Of a stretch of 64,000 bases of DNA, positions 46,682-54,366 are shown piece after piece. Positions within the stretch are counted from its first letter, which is position 1. Each line of letters opens with the position of its first letter. The translations under genes were made by a program, and so were the position numbers. The stretch covers positions 321,698-385,697 of the forward strand of contig NZ_MNAN01000034.1 in the NCBI RefSeq assembly GCF_001854475.1, in the 5' to 3' direction. The notes under the pieces were generated by a model. It ran no database searches and had not been told where the DNA came from. It saw nothing but the letters and a program-made list of their open reading frames with translations. This DNA comes from Pseudoalteromonas byunsanensis. GTDB taxonomy: Bacteria; Pseudomonadota; Gammaproteobacteria; Enterobacterales; Alteromonadaceae.

Positions 46682-47270
46682 AATGTGCTCCTTGGTGGCG
46701 CTCAACCAACTGTTGTATAGCTCGGTTAAACCTTGAGTGGCTATCATCCTCAAGACCAACCCAAGCCATATGCTGTGACCCCAAATACAAAGAATACAGC
46801 TCATAAGTGAACTGCTTAGCATCGGTTTGCGCATTTAGCTCTTGCTGTGCGATAGCATCAGACACAAGTCGATTTAAGTAGCTGATCCAGCTTTGTAGTT
46901 GTGCTTTGACTGAGTCGCGTACAGCTCCTGGCTGGTCGTCAAACTCAACAGCTGCTGAAATAAAAATACAAGTACAGGCCTGCTCTTGATACCAGCTTTG
47001 CCAAAGCTCGCAGGTTTTGAGCAATTTAGCTAACGCAGAAAGATTTTCATCTACAGGCTTTATCACCGTGTTCACAAAAATACTCTTTGCATGTTCTAGC
47101 ACAGCCAGTTGCAAGTTCTCTTTCGAGTTAAAATGGGCAAACAGCCCTGATTTAGACATGCCAGTGGCAGCGGCCAAACCACCTATCGTCAAGTCATTTA
47201 AGCTGGTTGCTGTGGCAATATTCAATGCTGTAACGAGCACCTGCTGCTTAGTTTGTTTACCTTTTCCCAT
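46671..47270 (-). CDS. TetR/AcrR-family regulator
   Basis: 199 residues. The N-terminal helix-turn-helix is clear: VLVTALNIATATSLNDLTIGGLAAATGMSKSGLFAHFNSKENL. The C-terminal ligand domain resembles the TetR_C group with a cysteine-containing CTCIFISAAVEFDD. It is first in a unit with an alpha/beta-hydrolase whose start it overlaps. A perfect 14-base palindrome with the AACGAACGTT core lies 18 bases upstream, so it probably represses its own promoter. The inducer is unknown. Confidence 0.92.
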   Translation of the reverse strand: MGKGKQTKQQVLVTALNIATATSLNDLTIGGLAAATGMSKSGLFAHFNSKENLQLAVLEHAKSIFVNTVIKPVDENLSALAKLLKTCELWQSWYQEQACTCIFISAAVEFDDQPGAVRDSVKAQLQSWISYLNRLVSDAIAQQELNAQTDAKQFTYELYSLYLGSQHMAWVGLEDDSHSRFNRAIQQLVERHQGAHYEQ

Positions 47271-47287
47271 AAAGCCCCGAAAAATAG

Positions 47288-47301
47288 AACGAACGTTCGT
47301 T
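47288..47301 (-). promoter_or_regulatory. TetR-type palindromic operator
   Basis: A perfect inverted repeat, AACGAACGTTCGTT, starting 18 bases upstream of the TetR start codon. This pattern is common for TetR-family autorepressors. The binder is inferred from adjacency. Confidence 0.75.
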
Positions 47302-47503
47302 TTTTATAATACAACAAAATTCTGTGTTTGCAATGACCCACGCTCAACTTTCTCGCTCAGGGGTTATTCAGGTAAGTGGTTGTAGGGTTTAAAGCATGCC
47401 AATCACGCCGCCTTACGGTAGAGCTATACTTTTGAAAAATATCTATACACCTGGTCGTTATGAAATTACTATCCATTGTCACAGCGAAACATAGCGATTT
47501 ACT

Positions 47504-48235
47504 ATGAAAAAATTCCCCCTTTTTGTGTTACTTTTACCGTTTATGTTGCGGGCCAGCATTGAGCCAACAACGCTTGAAATCCACCCGCTGAAAGAAAATA
47601 TATATCAACATATTTCCTATTTGGATGTGCCACCATGGGGGCGTGTTGCTGCAAATGGCCTTGTCGCTGTGCATGAGCAGAATGCTTACATTATCGATAC
47701 ACCATGGACAGTTACAGACACAAAACAATTAGTTGCTTGGATCAAAGCACAAGGGTTAACTCCAAAAGCGGCTGTTATCAGCCACTTTCACGAAGATGCT
47801 AGCAATGGTATTGCCTATCTCAAAAGCGTCGGAATTGACACCTATGCCAGCACAATCACCAACGCCTTATTGGCCGACAAACACCACCCCCAATCTAATA
47901 TTAGTTTCTCAAGTCAAACCTTAGCGATTGCCAACGATACAATTGAAATATTCGCCCCTGGAGCAGGCCACACTGAGGACAATATTGTGGTCTGGTTAAA
48001 TCAGCAAAAAGTGCTTTTTGGTGGTTGCTTTGTTAAAAGCCTTGAGAGTACAGGTTTGGGTAATATTAAAGATGCATCTATTGCCCAATGGCCTACATCA
48101 ATCAGTAACGTATTAAAGAGATATCCAGAAATTAGGCAGGTAGTACCGGGGCATGGAAAGGTTGGCAACATGAGTTTACTAACCCACACAGCAGAACTGG
48201 TTCACAAACAGATAATTAAAAAGGCGCCCCACTGA
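47504..48235 (+). CDS. Subclass B1 metallo-beta-lactamase, IMP-like
   Basis: 243 residues with an N-terminal signal peptide. All six B1 zinc ligands are present: H94, H96 and D98 in HFHED; H156 in GAGHTEDN; C175 in LFGGCFVK; H217 in VVPGHG. K178 and N187 (GLGNI) sit where B1 enzymes such as IMP bind the substrate carboxylate. The segment from YAS through the C-terminus follows the IMP pattern closely by eye. Such enzymes hydrolyse penicillins, cephalosporins and carbapenems in the periplasm. The gene is chromosomal here with no mobile element near. Activity is inferred from complete active-site residues; other MBL-fold roles cannot be excluded. Confidence 0.88.
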   Translation: MKKFPLFVLLLPFMLRASIEPTTLEIHPLKENIYQHISYLDVPPWGRVAANGLVAVHEQNAYIIDTPWTVTDTKQLVAWIKAQGLTPKAAVISHFHEDASNGIAYLKSVGIDTYASTITNALLADKHHPQSNISFSSQTLAIANDTIEIFAPGAGHTEDNIVVWLNQQKVLFGGCFVKSLESTGLGNIKDASIAQWPTSISNVLKRYPEIRQVVPGHGKVGNMSLLTHTAELVHKQIIKKAPH

Positions 48236-48245
48236 CACTAAATAA

Positions 48246-48269
48246 AGCGGCTGTATTTAAACAGCCGCT
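48246..48269. terminator. Intrinsic terminator between convergent genes
   Basis: AGCGGCTGT (48246-48254) pairs with ACAGCCGCT (48261-48269) with loop ATTTAA. On the minus strand the stem is followed by TTATTTAG, so it ends the small secreted-protein gene; it may also serve the beta-lactamase gene. Confidence 0.65.
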
Positions 48270-48287
48270 ACAACATTGAAACTGTGC

Positions 48288-48659
48288 TTAATGACCAGTT
48301 TCATACCATGCGTTTGCGGTATTGGTTTGTTCCCACGTACCATCTTTGTAAAGAATAAGTGCTGACGCACTATTTGGTGAGTACGCTCTTATTGTAACGC
48401 TACAGCTTGTACCACCGCTACAGCTTGCTTTACCATCCCAACGTACTTCCTGAATCGGCTTAGAAATGTTGCTTAAATAAAACTTACCCGATGTTGAATT
48501 ACCAAATGAGTAGTCAAATGCGCCACAGTTTTTAGTGCCATTTCCATATGAATTACCACCACGTTTGGGGTATACATCACACACTAAAGTTGTCGCAAAT
48601 GCCGAGCCAGCAAATAGAGTACCCGCGATTAGAGTCATAGTTTTGAATGTTGTTTTCAT
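48288..48659 (-). CDS. Small secreted protein, unknown function
   Basis: 123 residues: signal peptide (LIAGTLFAGSAFA) and a 101-residue mature domain with four cysteines (LVCDVYP, KNCGAF, ASCSGG, TSCSVTIRAY), probably two disulfides. Beta-rich, with RWDGKASCSGGTSC suggesting a small immunoglobulin-like or lectin-like fold. I recognise no family. It stands alone, with a ribosome site (AAGGAAAT) before ATG 48659 and a terminator after it, so it is a self-contained transcription unit. Confidence 0.7.
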   Translation of the reverse strand: MKTTFKTMTLIAGTLFAGSAFATTLVCDVYPKRGGNSYGNGTKNCGAFDYSFGNSTSGKFYLSNISKPIQEVRWDGKASCSGGTSCSVTIRAYSPNSASALILYKDGTWEQTNTANAWYETGH

Positions 48660-48818
48660 TTTATTTCCTTGTATTAAAACTTAGTTATTATTAATGCAAC
48701 TTTGTTGCAACATAAGGAATAGACAAAGAATGAAAATAATGCAAGTTGTAGAGATAATTTTTTTCATACTCCCAAACAGAGTGGAATACACTATTCTTTT
48801 CGATTCATCCAGATGATA

Positions 48819-51005
48819 TCACTGCACCAGTTCCCTTTTGAGTGAATATAGGGTCTCGCTATCTGTGACAAACTGGGGGGCGTGCGGGTATTTTTGCAGT
48901 AGTTTGTCAGATACTTCAATGGCTTTATTTAGCTCATTAATCGCCTTTTCTTTATCTTCGCCCTGATTCAAGAGGACTATGTGATAATATGCGGCATAAA
49001 GATCTCGCTGCCACTCACTGTTGCTGGGGTCTCGCTCTGCTAGTCTTTGCGCTATCTCCAACCTTGCGTGAAAACTTTGCTCTGCGCTAACTAAATCACC
49101 CCGTTTCAGCTTGATATTACCCAGCCTTTCAAATGACAATGATAAGTCCCTTTGCCACTGGCTGTTGCTGGGGTCACTTTTCGCCAGCGTTTGTCGAATC
49201 TTCAAAGCGGCTAAATAACTTTGCTCTGCGCCGCTGAGATCCCCCTTTTGCTTTTCAATATCACCCAGATTATTGAGTGAAATCGATAAATCTCTTTGCC
49301 ACTCACTGCTACTGGGATCACGTTCCGCCAATTTTTCCGCAATGCTCATAGCAGCTAAATAACTTTGCTCTGCGCCGCTGAGATCCCCCTTTTGCTTTTC
49401 AATATCACCCAGATTGTCGAGTGAAATCGATAAATCCCTTTGCCACTGGCTGTTGCTGGGGTCACGTTCCGTCAATTTTTCCGAAATTCTCAAAGCGGCT
49501 AAATAACTTTGCACTGCGCCGCTCAGATCGCCCTTTTGCTTTTGAATGCCACCTAGATTATTAAGTGAAAGCGATAAATCCCTTTGCCACTGGCTGTTGC
49601 TGGGGTCACGTTCCGCCAATTTTTCCGCAATGCTCATAGCAGCTAAATAACTTTGCTCTGAACCGCTCAGATCCCCCTTTTTCTTTTGAATGCCACCTAG
49701 ATTGTCGAGTGAAAGCGATAAGTCCCTTTGCCACTGGCTGTTACTGGGGTCACTTTTCGCCAGCGTTTGTCGAATCTTCAAAGCAGCTAAATAACTTTGC
49801 TCTGCGCCGCTGAGATCCCCCTTTTGCTTTTCAATATCACCTAGATTATTAAGTGACACCGATAAGTCCCTTTGCCACTGGCTGTTACTGGGGTCACTTT
49901 TCGCCAGCGTTTGTCGAATCTTCAAAGCAGCTAAATAACTTTGCTCTGCGCCGCTGAGATCCCCCTTTTGCTTTTCAATATCACCTAGATTATTAAGTGA
50001 AAGCGATAAATCCCTTTGCCACAGGCTGTTGCTGGGGTCACGTTCCGCCAGCGTTTGCCGAATCTTCAAAGCGGCTAGATAACTTTGCTCTGCGCCGTTG
50101 AGATCACCCTTTTGCTTTTGAATGCCACCCAGATTGTTAAGTGAAAGCGACAAATCCCTTTGCCACTCGCTGTTACCAGTATCACGTTCAGCCATTGATT
50201 GTGCTAATTTCAAAGCTACTTTATAGCTTGACTCAGCGCTTGCTAAGTCACCTTTTAAGGTTTGAATATCGCCTAACTCATTTTGCACCGCTGTTTTTAG
50301 CCTTAATTCTGAGTCAGGTATCAAAGCCAATGCTTCATTTGCGACCAACATTGCTTTGTCAGTAAAACCATAACTTTGAAACAGCCTGATTAAGTAAATT
50401 CTGTCCCAGTGAGTTGCCTCTCCAAGGTTATAGAGCTTCTGATAGGCATTGAGTGAAGTATCAACAGATACACCATATGATAACTTCGCCAAACGACGCA
50501 GTTTGTCGATATTTGTAGCCAAACCTTGCTCAACTTCTTTTGCCAATAAGTCAAAACCTGCTTGGGCATCTCCCTGTGCAATTAGCTCCAACGCTTGTTG
50601 CTCTTGCGTATTGCCCTGCTCTACGGTTTCTCTGACCGCTTGTTCAGTTCTTGATTTATCCTCAGCAGACCAGCCTTTACTGAGCTTCTCAAGTTTAGCT
50701 AGCACCTCTGTAGTTCTTTTGTGTCGATACGTATCCAACAATCCGAGCTGCGCCTCACTGAGCTTACCTTGCTGCTCTAGCTTTTCGAGCCACTCAAGCT
50801 CAGCTTTTGATATTTTGGTACATTCAAGGCCAACAGATACCACCGCCTGCAAATCACAAACAATGCCTTTCCCCTTGTTTTTAATATCATCGTAATAGCC
50901 AATAACGGCAGCTATACCTGCTACAAGTGCAATGATTTTCGCCCAAAACCCCATTGGGGATTGGTTTGATGAAGACGAGGCTTGCGCTGGTATTTGCTCA
51001 CTCAT
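48819..51005 (-). CDS. Membrane protein with nine 48-residue TPR units
   Basis: 728 residues. The N-terminal cytoplasmic stub (serine-rich) leads to one membrane helix (FWAKIIALVAGIAAVIGYY), then a helical region of about 190 residues and a TPR array. Each unit has the form NNLGDIEKQKGDLSGAEQSY, then LAALKIRQTLAxxDPSNSxWQRDL, nine copies, the first and last diverged. The C-terminal 60 residues are not repeated. This resembles TPR proteins that act as scaffolds for protein assembly or signalling; no enzymatic domain is present. It is downstream of the bacterioferritin pair, but a terminator separates them. Confidence 0.85.
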   Translation of the reverse strand: MSEQIPAQASSSSNQSPMGFWAKIIALVAGIAAVIGYYDDIKNKGKGIVCDLQAVVSVGLECTKISKAELEWLEKLEQQGKLSEAQLGLLDTYRHKRTTEVLAKLEKLSKGWSAEDKSRTEQAVRETVEQGNTQEQQALELIAQGDAQAGFDLLAKEVEQGLATNIDKLRRLAKLSYGVSVDTSLNAYQKLYNLGEATHWDRIYLIRLFQSYGFTDKAMLVANEALALIPDSELRLKTAVQNELGDIQTLKGDLASAESSYKVALKLAQSMAERDTGNSEWQRDLSLSLNNLGGIQKQKGDLNGAEQSYLAALKIRQTLAERDPSNSLWQRDLSLSLNNLGDIEKQKGDLSGAEQSYLAALKIRQTLAKSDPSNSQWQRDLSVSLNNLGDIEKQKGDLSGAEQSYLAALKIRQTLAKSDPSNSQWQRDLSLSLDNLGGIQKKKGDLSGSEQSYLAAMSIAEKLAERDPSNSQWQRDLSLSLNNLGGIQKQKGDLSGAVQSYLAALRISEKLTERDPSNSQWQRDLSISLDNLGDIEKQKGDLSGAEQSYLAAMSIAEKLAERDPSSSEWQRDLSISLNNLGDIEKQKGDLSGAEQSYLAALKIRQTLAKSDPSNSQWQRDLSLSFERLGNIKLKRGDLVSAEQSFHARLEIAQRLAERDPSNSEWQRDLYAAYYHIVLLNQGEDKEKAINELNKAIEVSDKLLQKYPHAPQFVTDSETLYSLKRELVQ
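48990..50285 (-). repeat. Nine tandem 144-base TPR-coding repeats
   Basis: Units begin at 50285, 50141, 49997, 49853, 49709, 49565, 49421, 49277 and 49133 on the minus strand. Units 3, 4 and 8 are nearly identical, whereas 1 and 9 are diverged. The pattern implies array growth by internal duplication and conversion, with two unit types (LKIRQTLA and MSIAEKLA) interleaved. Confidence 0.92.
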
Positions 51006-51130
51006 AAAACGTCCTTTACGATAAGTGATTAAGTTATGGTTATTTTACTGTTGGGTAGAGATATACTTTTATCCTAACTTATTTTTTATAAAAATAGTGT
51101 GGTTAATTTCACCTTATAACCACGCAAGAA

Positions 51131-51156
51131 AAAAGCAGCCATTGTTGGCTGCTTTT
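51131..51156. terminator. Intrinsic terminator after the bacterioferritin genes
   Basis: AAAAGCAGCC (51131-51140) pairs with GGCTGCTTTT (51147-51156) around ATTGTT. T runs on both strands. It separates the bacterioferritin transcript from the downstream TPR gene. Confidence 0.8.
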
Positions 51157-51206
51157 AGATAAGTATGGTGCACACACCATACAAAGGTACTTGTTACTCT
51201 GTAATT

Positions 51207-51692
51207 TCAGTCTCCTGGGCTACCACCCATCTGACTTTGAATATAATTGGGTAAGCCAACTAGTTTGATCAGGCCTAAATGTTGTTCAAGCCAATAAATG
51301 TGATCCATTTCGGTATCATCTAACAGCTTTTCAAGCATCTCACGCGTGACATAGTCTTTTTCTTTTTCACACTCAGTAATGATACTTTTTAAGCTTGCGG
51401 CCACCGTCATCTCGGCAGCTAAGTCATTTTCAAGCATTTGTTGCACGTTATCACCCACATGAATGGGTTTTCTGCTAGCCGTATCAGGTGTGCCTTCTAA
51501 AAACAAAATACGCTCAATAATGTTTTTTGCATGATCCAACTCTTCGTCGTACTCATGCGCCAACTTGTGACCTAATTTGCCAATACCCCAATCTTCATAC
51601 ATTTTAGAATGCGCTAAATATTGATCCATTGAAGTCAATTCAAGTGTTAGCTGCTGGTTGAGCAAATCGATAATCTTTTTACTACCTTGCAT
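51207..51692 (-). CDS. bfr: Bacterioferritin subunit with complete ferroxidase site, no heme ligand
   Basis: 161 residues. The diiron ferroxidase ligands are complete by comparison with E. coli Bfr: E18, E51, H54, E94, E128 and H131 (the last two one residue later than usual). The heme-binding methionine at position 52 is leucine (DEELDHAK). It stores iron as a 24-mer in the cytoplasm, oxidising Fe(II) with oxygen or peroxide. It lies three bases after the second bacterioferritin gene, which has the opposite pattern, so the cage is probably mixed, as for BfrA/BfrB in Neisseria. Confidence 0.92.
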   Translation of the reverse strand: MQGSKKIIDLLNQQLTLELTSMDQYLAHSKMYEDWGIGKLGHKLAHEYDEELDHAKNIIERILFLEGTPDTASRKPIHVGDNVQQMLENDLAAEMTVAASLKSIITECEKEKDYVTREMLEKLLDDTEMDHIYWLEQHLGLIKLVGLPNYIQSQMGGSPGD

Positions 51693-51695
51693 GCT

Positions 51696-52166
51696 TTACT
51701 CCTCAATCTGCGATTGCAGATAATTTTCAATGCCAATGTGCTTGATCAGGTATTGCTGCGCTTCAATCCAATCTACATAGTCTTCTTCATATTCTAGAAT
51801 ATCTTCTAGTAGTTCACGGCTCACGTAGTCGTGCTCTTGTTCACACAAAGCAATGGCTGATTTAAGCTCTGGAATTTGCTCCATTTCAAAGGCGAGATCG
51901 CAACTGAGCATTTCTTCTGCTTGTTCACCAATACGTAGCTTTTCTAGATGCTGTAAATTGGGTAAGCCCTCTAAAAACAAAATACGTTCTATCAAATCGT
52001 CGGCTTGCTTCATGTCTTTGATAGACTTTTTATAGGCTTTTTCGTTTAGCTCCTCCAATCCCCAATTTTTGTACATACGAGCATGAAGAAAATATTGGTT
52101 TATTGAGGTGAGCTCTAACGTCAGTATTCGATTTAATACATTTAAAACTTGCTTGTTACCCTGCAT
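51696..52166 (-). CDS. bfr: Bacterioferritin subunit with heme ligand, degenerate ferroxidase site
   Basis: 156 residues from ATG 52166, chosen because a strong GGGGG ribosome site lies upstream and it aligns with its partner; the frame runs 75 bases further. It retains the heme ligand M52 (KDMKQAD), E18, E94 and E127, but E51 is Asp, H54 is Gln and H130 is Tyr, so the diiron site is incomplete. It probably serves heme binding and electron transfer for iron release in a mixed 24-mer with the partner subunit encoded three bases downstream. It is the first gene of the pair. Confidence 0.92.
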   Translation of the reverse strand: MQGNKQVLNVLNRILTLELTSINQYFLHARMYKNWGLEELNEKAYKKSIKDMKQADDLIERILFLEGLPNLQHLEKLRIGEQAEEMLSCDLAFEMEQIPELKSAIALCEQEHDYVSRELLEDILEYEEDYVDWIEAQQYLIKHIGIENYLQSQIEE

Positions 52167-52417
52167 GGGGCCCCCTAAGAATACAAACACACGCCCATTA
52201 AAGCTAGTCGAAAATAAGCACAACGCAAGACTGATTCGCACTAAACAGAAATTTAATATATTCTTTTAAAATAAATAACTTATAACATTATTGAGAGTGA
52301 TTCACATTGTTAATTGCAGTTGTAATTACAATACTTTTTTCGTAGTGCTCTAAAGCTAGTTGAAAGCCATTCTTGATGCAAGTATTGCTAACTGACAAAA
52401 CTCACTCCTCGATTAAC

Positions 52418-53980
52418 TTACAAGTGCTTTTTAACTTGAACATTTAATCGTTTAGCTAAACGCACTAGATTGGCTCTGTCTAGCTGCAACGCTCTGGCAG
52501 CCGCTGACCAGTTGAGGTTATTTGCCTCAAGCGCTTGGATGATCCGCTGTCGCTGAAACTCATCTACAGCTGGTTTTAGAGGTTCAATATCGGTGCTAAT
52601 TCGCTCATCAGCCAACTGCTTTGTATTTACTGAATTGAGTGTCTGCAATTCACAATGCACAGGCTCAATACAAATAATTTCCGTAGGCCACTGCGCCTGC
52701 TTTGCCTTGAGTGCACTGCGACTTATAACATGCTCAAGTTCTCGTATGTTACCCGGCCAGTCGTAGTTCATAAGCAATTTTGACAAGTGGCTATGCATAG
52801 TAAGCTGTTTAATTCCAAGCTTTTTCCTAACCCGCTCGACAAAAAATCCTGCTAATAGAGGGATATCTTCGCGCCGTGCCCTTAATGGTGGAACACTGAT
52901 AGGGTAAACACTTAAACGGTGATACAAATCTGCGCGAAACCTGCCTTGAGTTACTTCATGCTTGAGATCACGGTTGGTGGCCGCTATTACCCGCACATTT
53001 ACTTGTTGTGTTTGATCTGCTCCTACGGGCTGAATTTCGCCACTTTGCAACACCCGTAATAACTTACTTTGAATACTCGGTGGTAACTCTCCTATCTCGT
53101 CTAGAAAGATGGTTCCTCCATCGGCCAGCATAAATTTGCCTTCTCGATGTTTATCAGCGCCCGTAAATGCGCCCTTGCGATGACCAAAAAATTCACTCTC
53201 TGCCAAGTTTTCGGGCAATGAGGCACAATTGACTTGCACAAATGCCTGCTCAGCTCGTTGTGATGCATTATGAATATTTCTTGCCACCAGCTCTTTACCC
53301 GTGCCCGTTTCACCCAAAACAAGCACAGTGAAGTCTGAGCTGGCTACCAGTTGCACATCATTGTTTAAAACATTCATACACTCGCTTTGCCCCACCATGT
53401 CATGGGTTGCTTGATTTAAGGCGGTCATCAAGGCATTACCGTGCTGTGCTTTTCTAAGTAATTGCTCACCGTAGAGCACACATTTAAGTTGTTCATTTAC
53501 GATGTCATTGATGTGCTGCAAAAAAGAATCACTAAAACCATCAAAACTGCCGATGGTCAAACTGTCAAAAGTTAATAACCCCAGTAATTGTTGGTCATCA
53601 AACAGCGCCATGCCCATGCAAGAATGCACAGGCATATCTCCTTCTGTTGCCAACAACAAGCCATCGTAAGGATCTGGTAAGTCGCTATGTTCATCAAACC
53701 GAACTGGGCCACGCGCTTTGCTGATTGCCTCAAGCCTTGGATGCGCGCCAAGCTCAAAACGACGGCCAAACGTATCTCGCGTCAAGCCTGCGAGTGCCAC
53801 AGGCGTCAACATCCCGTTTTGATTGAGCAATAAGGCCACTGCATCGGCGTTGATACAAGCTTTAACCGCTTGGATCAGAGCGCTGTAAAAACCATTCACT
53901 GAATGTGATGTGTGTGAAGGCTGAGCACGGGTTAGGGTCATACTCAGGGTGAATAATTGAGAAAGCGTTTGCGGATTCAA
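52418..53980 (-). CDS. norR: NorR-type nitric-oxide-responsive sigma-54 activator
   Basis: 520 residues. N-terminal GAF domain (about 20-180), which in NorR holds a mononuclear iron that senses NO; central AAA+ domain with Walker A GETGTGKE, the sigma-54-contacting GAFTGA, Walker [12 protein letters not shown]-terminal Fis-type helix-turn-helix ([25 protein letters not shown]). It is divergent from the small membrane protein-nnrS-hmp unit, whose promoter has two GTCA-N3-TGAC sites, one of them adjoining its own start. The start is TTG 53980, with AGG ten bases upstream; ATG 14 codons in is an alternative. Confidence 0.93.
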   Translation of the reverse strand: MNPQTLSQLFTLSMTLTRAQPSHTSHSVNGFYSALIQAVKACINADAVALLLNQNGMLTPVALAGLTRDTFGRRFELGAHPRLEAISKARGPVRFDEHSDLPDPYDGLLLATEGDMPVHSCMGMALFDDQQLLGLLTFDSLTIGSFDGFSDSFLQHINDIVNEQLKCVLYGEQLLRKAQHGNALMTALNQATHDMVGQSECMNVLNNDVQLVASSDFTVLVLGETGTGKELVARNIHNASQRAEQAFVQVNCASLPENLAESEFFGHRKGAFTGADKHREGKFMLADGGTIFLDEIGELPPSIQSKLLRVLQSGEIQPVGADQTQQVNVRVIAATNRDLKHEVTQGRFRADLYHRLSVYPISVPPLRARREDIPLLAGFFVERVRKKLGIKQLTMHSHLSKLLMNYDWPGNIRELEHVISRSALKAKQAQWPTEIICIEPVHCELQTLNSVNTKQLADERISTDIEPLKPAVDEFQRQRIIQALEANNLNWSAAARALQLDRANLVRLAKRLNVQVKKHL

Positions 53981-53991
53981 GTCAAAATGAC
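53981..53991. promoter_or_regulatory. NorR-type site 1
   Basis: GTCA-AAA-TGAC, a perfect match to the GTCA-N3-TGAC (GT-N7-AC) NorR enhancer pattern. It adjoins the norR start codon, so bound NorR may also limit its own expression. Confidence 0.75.
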
Positions 53992-54024
53992 CTATTTAGT
54001 TTATTTGGCTGCAAGTAAAGATAT

Positions 54025-54035
54025 GTCAAATTGAC
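54025..54035. promoter_or_regulatory. NorR-type site 2
   Basis: GTCA-AAT-TGAC, a second perfect match, centred 44 bases from site 1 (about four helical turns) and 60 bases upstream of the sigma-54 promoter. Confidence 0.78.
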
Positions 54036-54087
54036 TCAAACCGCAAACGAAAATTATTTAAAACACTGAAATGCAACAACTTTTAAT

Positions 54088-54104
54088 TTGGCATAAAGTC
54101 TGCA
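54088..54104 (+). promoter_or_regulatory. Sigma-54 (-24/-12) promoter
   Basis: TTGGCATAAAGTCTGCA: the GG and GC are 12 bases apart as required, and the rest fits TTGGCAC-N5-TTGCA with two differences. It lies 38 bases before the first gene of the NO-detoxification unit and downstream of the two NorR sites. Confidence 0.8.
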
Positions 54105-54141
54105 AAAGCTAAGTACTGTTAACCTCTAGAAGTGTTTACTT

Positions 54142-54366
54142 ATGCAAGATGCCACTTTTTTGCTCAAAGCCGCCAATTTCACTCTCGTATTGCTGGCGCT
54201 GTGTTTTAGTACCAGTGTGCTGGCAAGCTACCCCTTGGCACCATATTTTGCCTTACCTACGCAGATAGCGCTGCATATCTCAAGTATCATCATCGCTGCA
54301 CTGTTTAAACTCAGCTATGTTGTGCGCTGTGTTTGTCAGTATCAATTAGGCATGGAGGTGAAGTAA
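54142..54366 (+). CDS. Small two-helix membrane protein of the NO-response unit
   Basis: 74 residues with two membrane helices (FTLVLLALCFSTSVLA; IALHISSIIIAALFKLSYVV) and a C-terminal tail (RCVCQYQLGMEVK). It is the first gene behind the sigma-54 promoter and its stop codon overlaps the start of nnrS (TAATG), so it is surely part of the regulon. I recognise no family. It could be a membrane partner of NnrS. The Cys-x-Cys pair after the second helix is a potential metal or NO target. Confidence 0.65.
   Translation: MQDATFLLKAANFTLVLLALCFSTSVLASYPLAPYFALPTQIALHISSIIIAALFKLSYVVRCVCQYQLGMEVK

Noticed and set aside
50449..50895. 148-codon plus-strand serine-rich frame opposite the TPR gene
   Set aside because: Serine/cysteine-rich composition is a typical antisense artefact of a helical coding region.
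52242..52417. Possible Fur box before the bacterioferritin genes
   Set aside because: AT-rich region contains only loose matches such as TGAGAGTGATTCAC; not convincing by eye.
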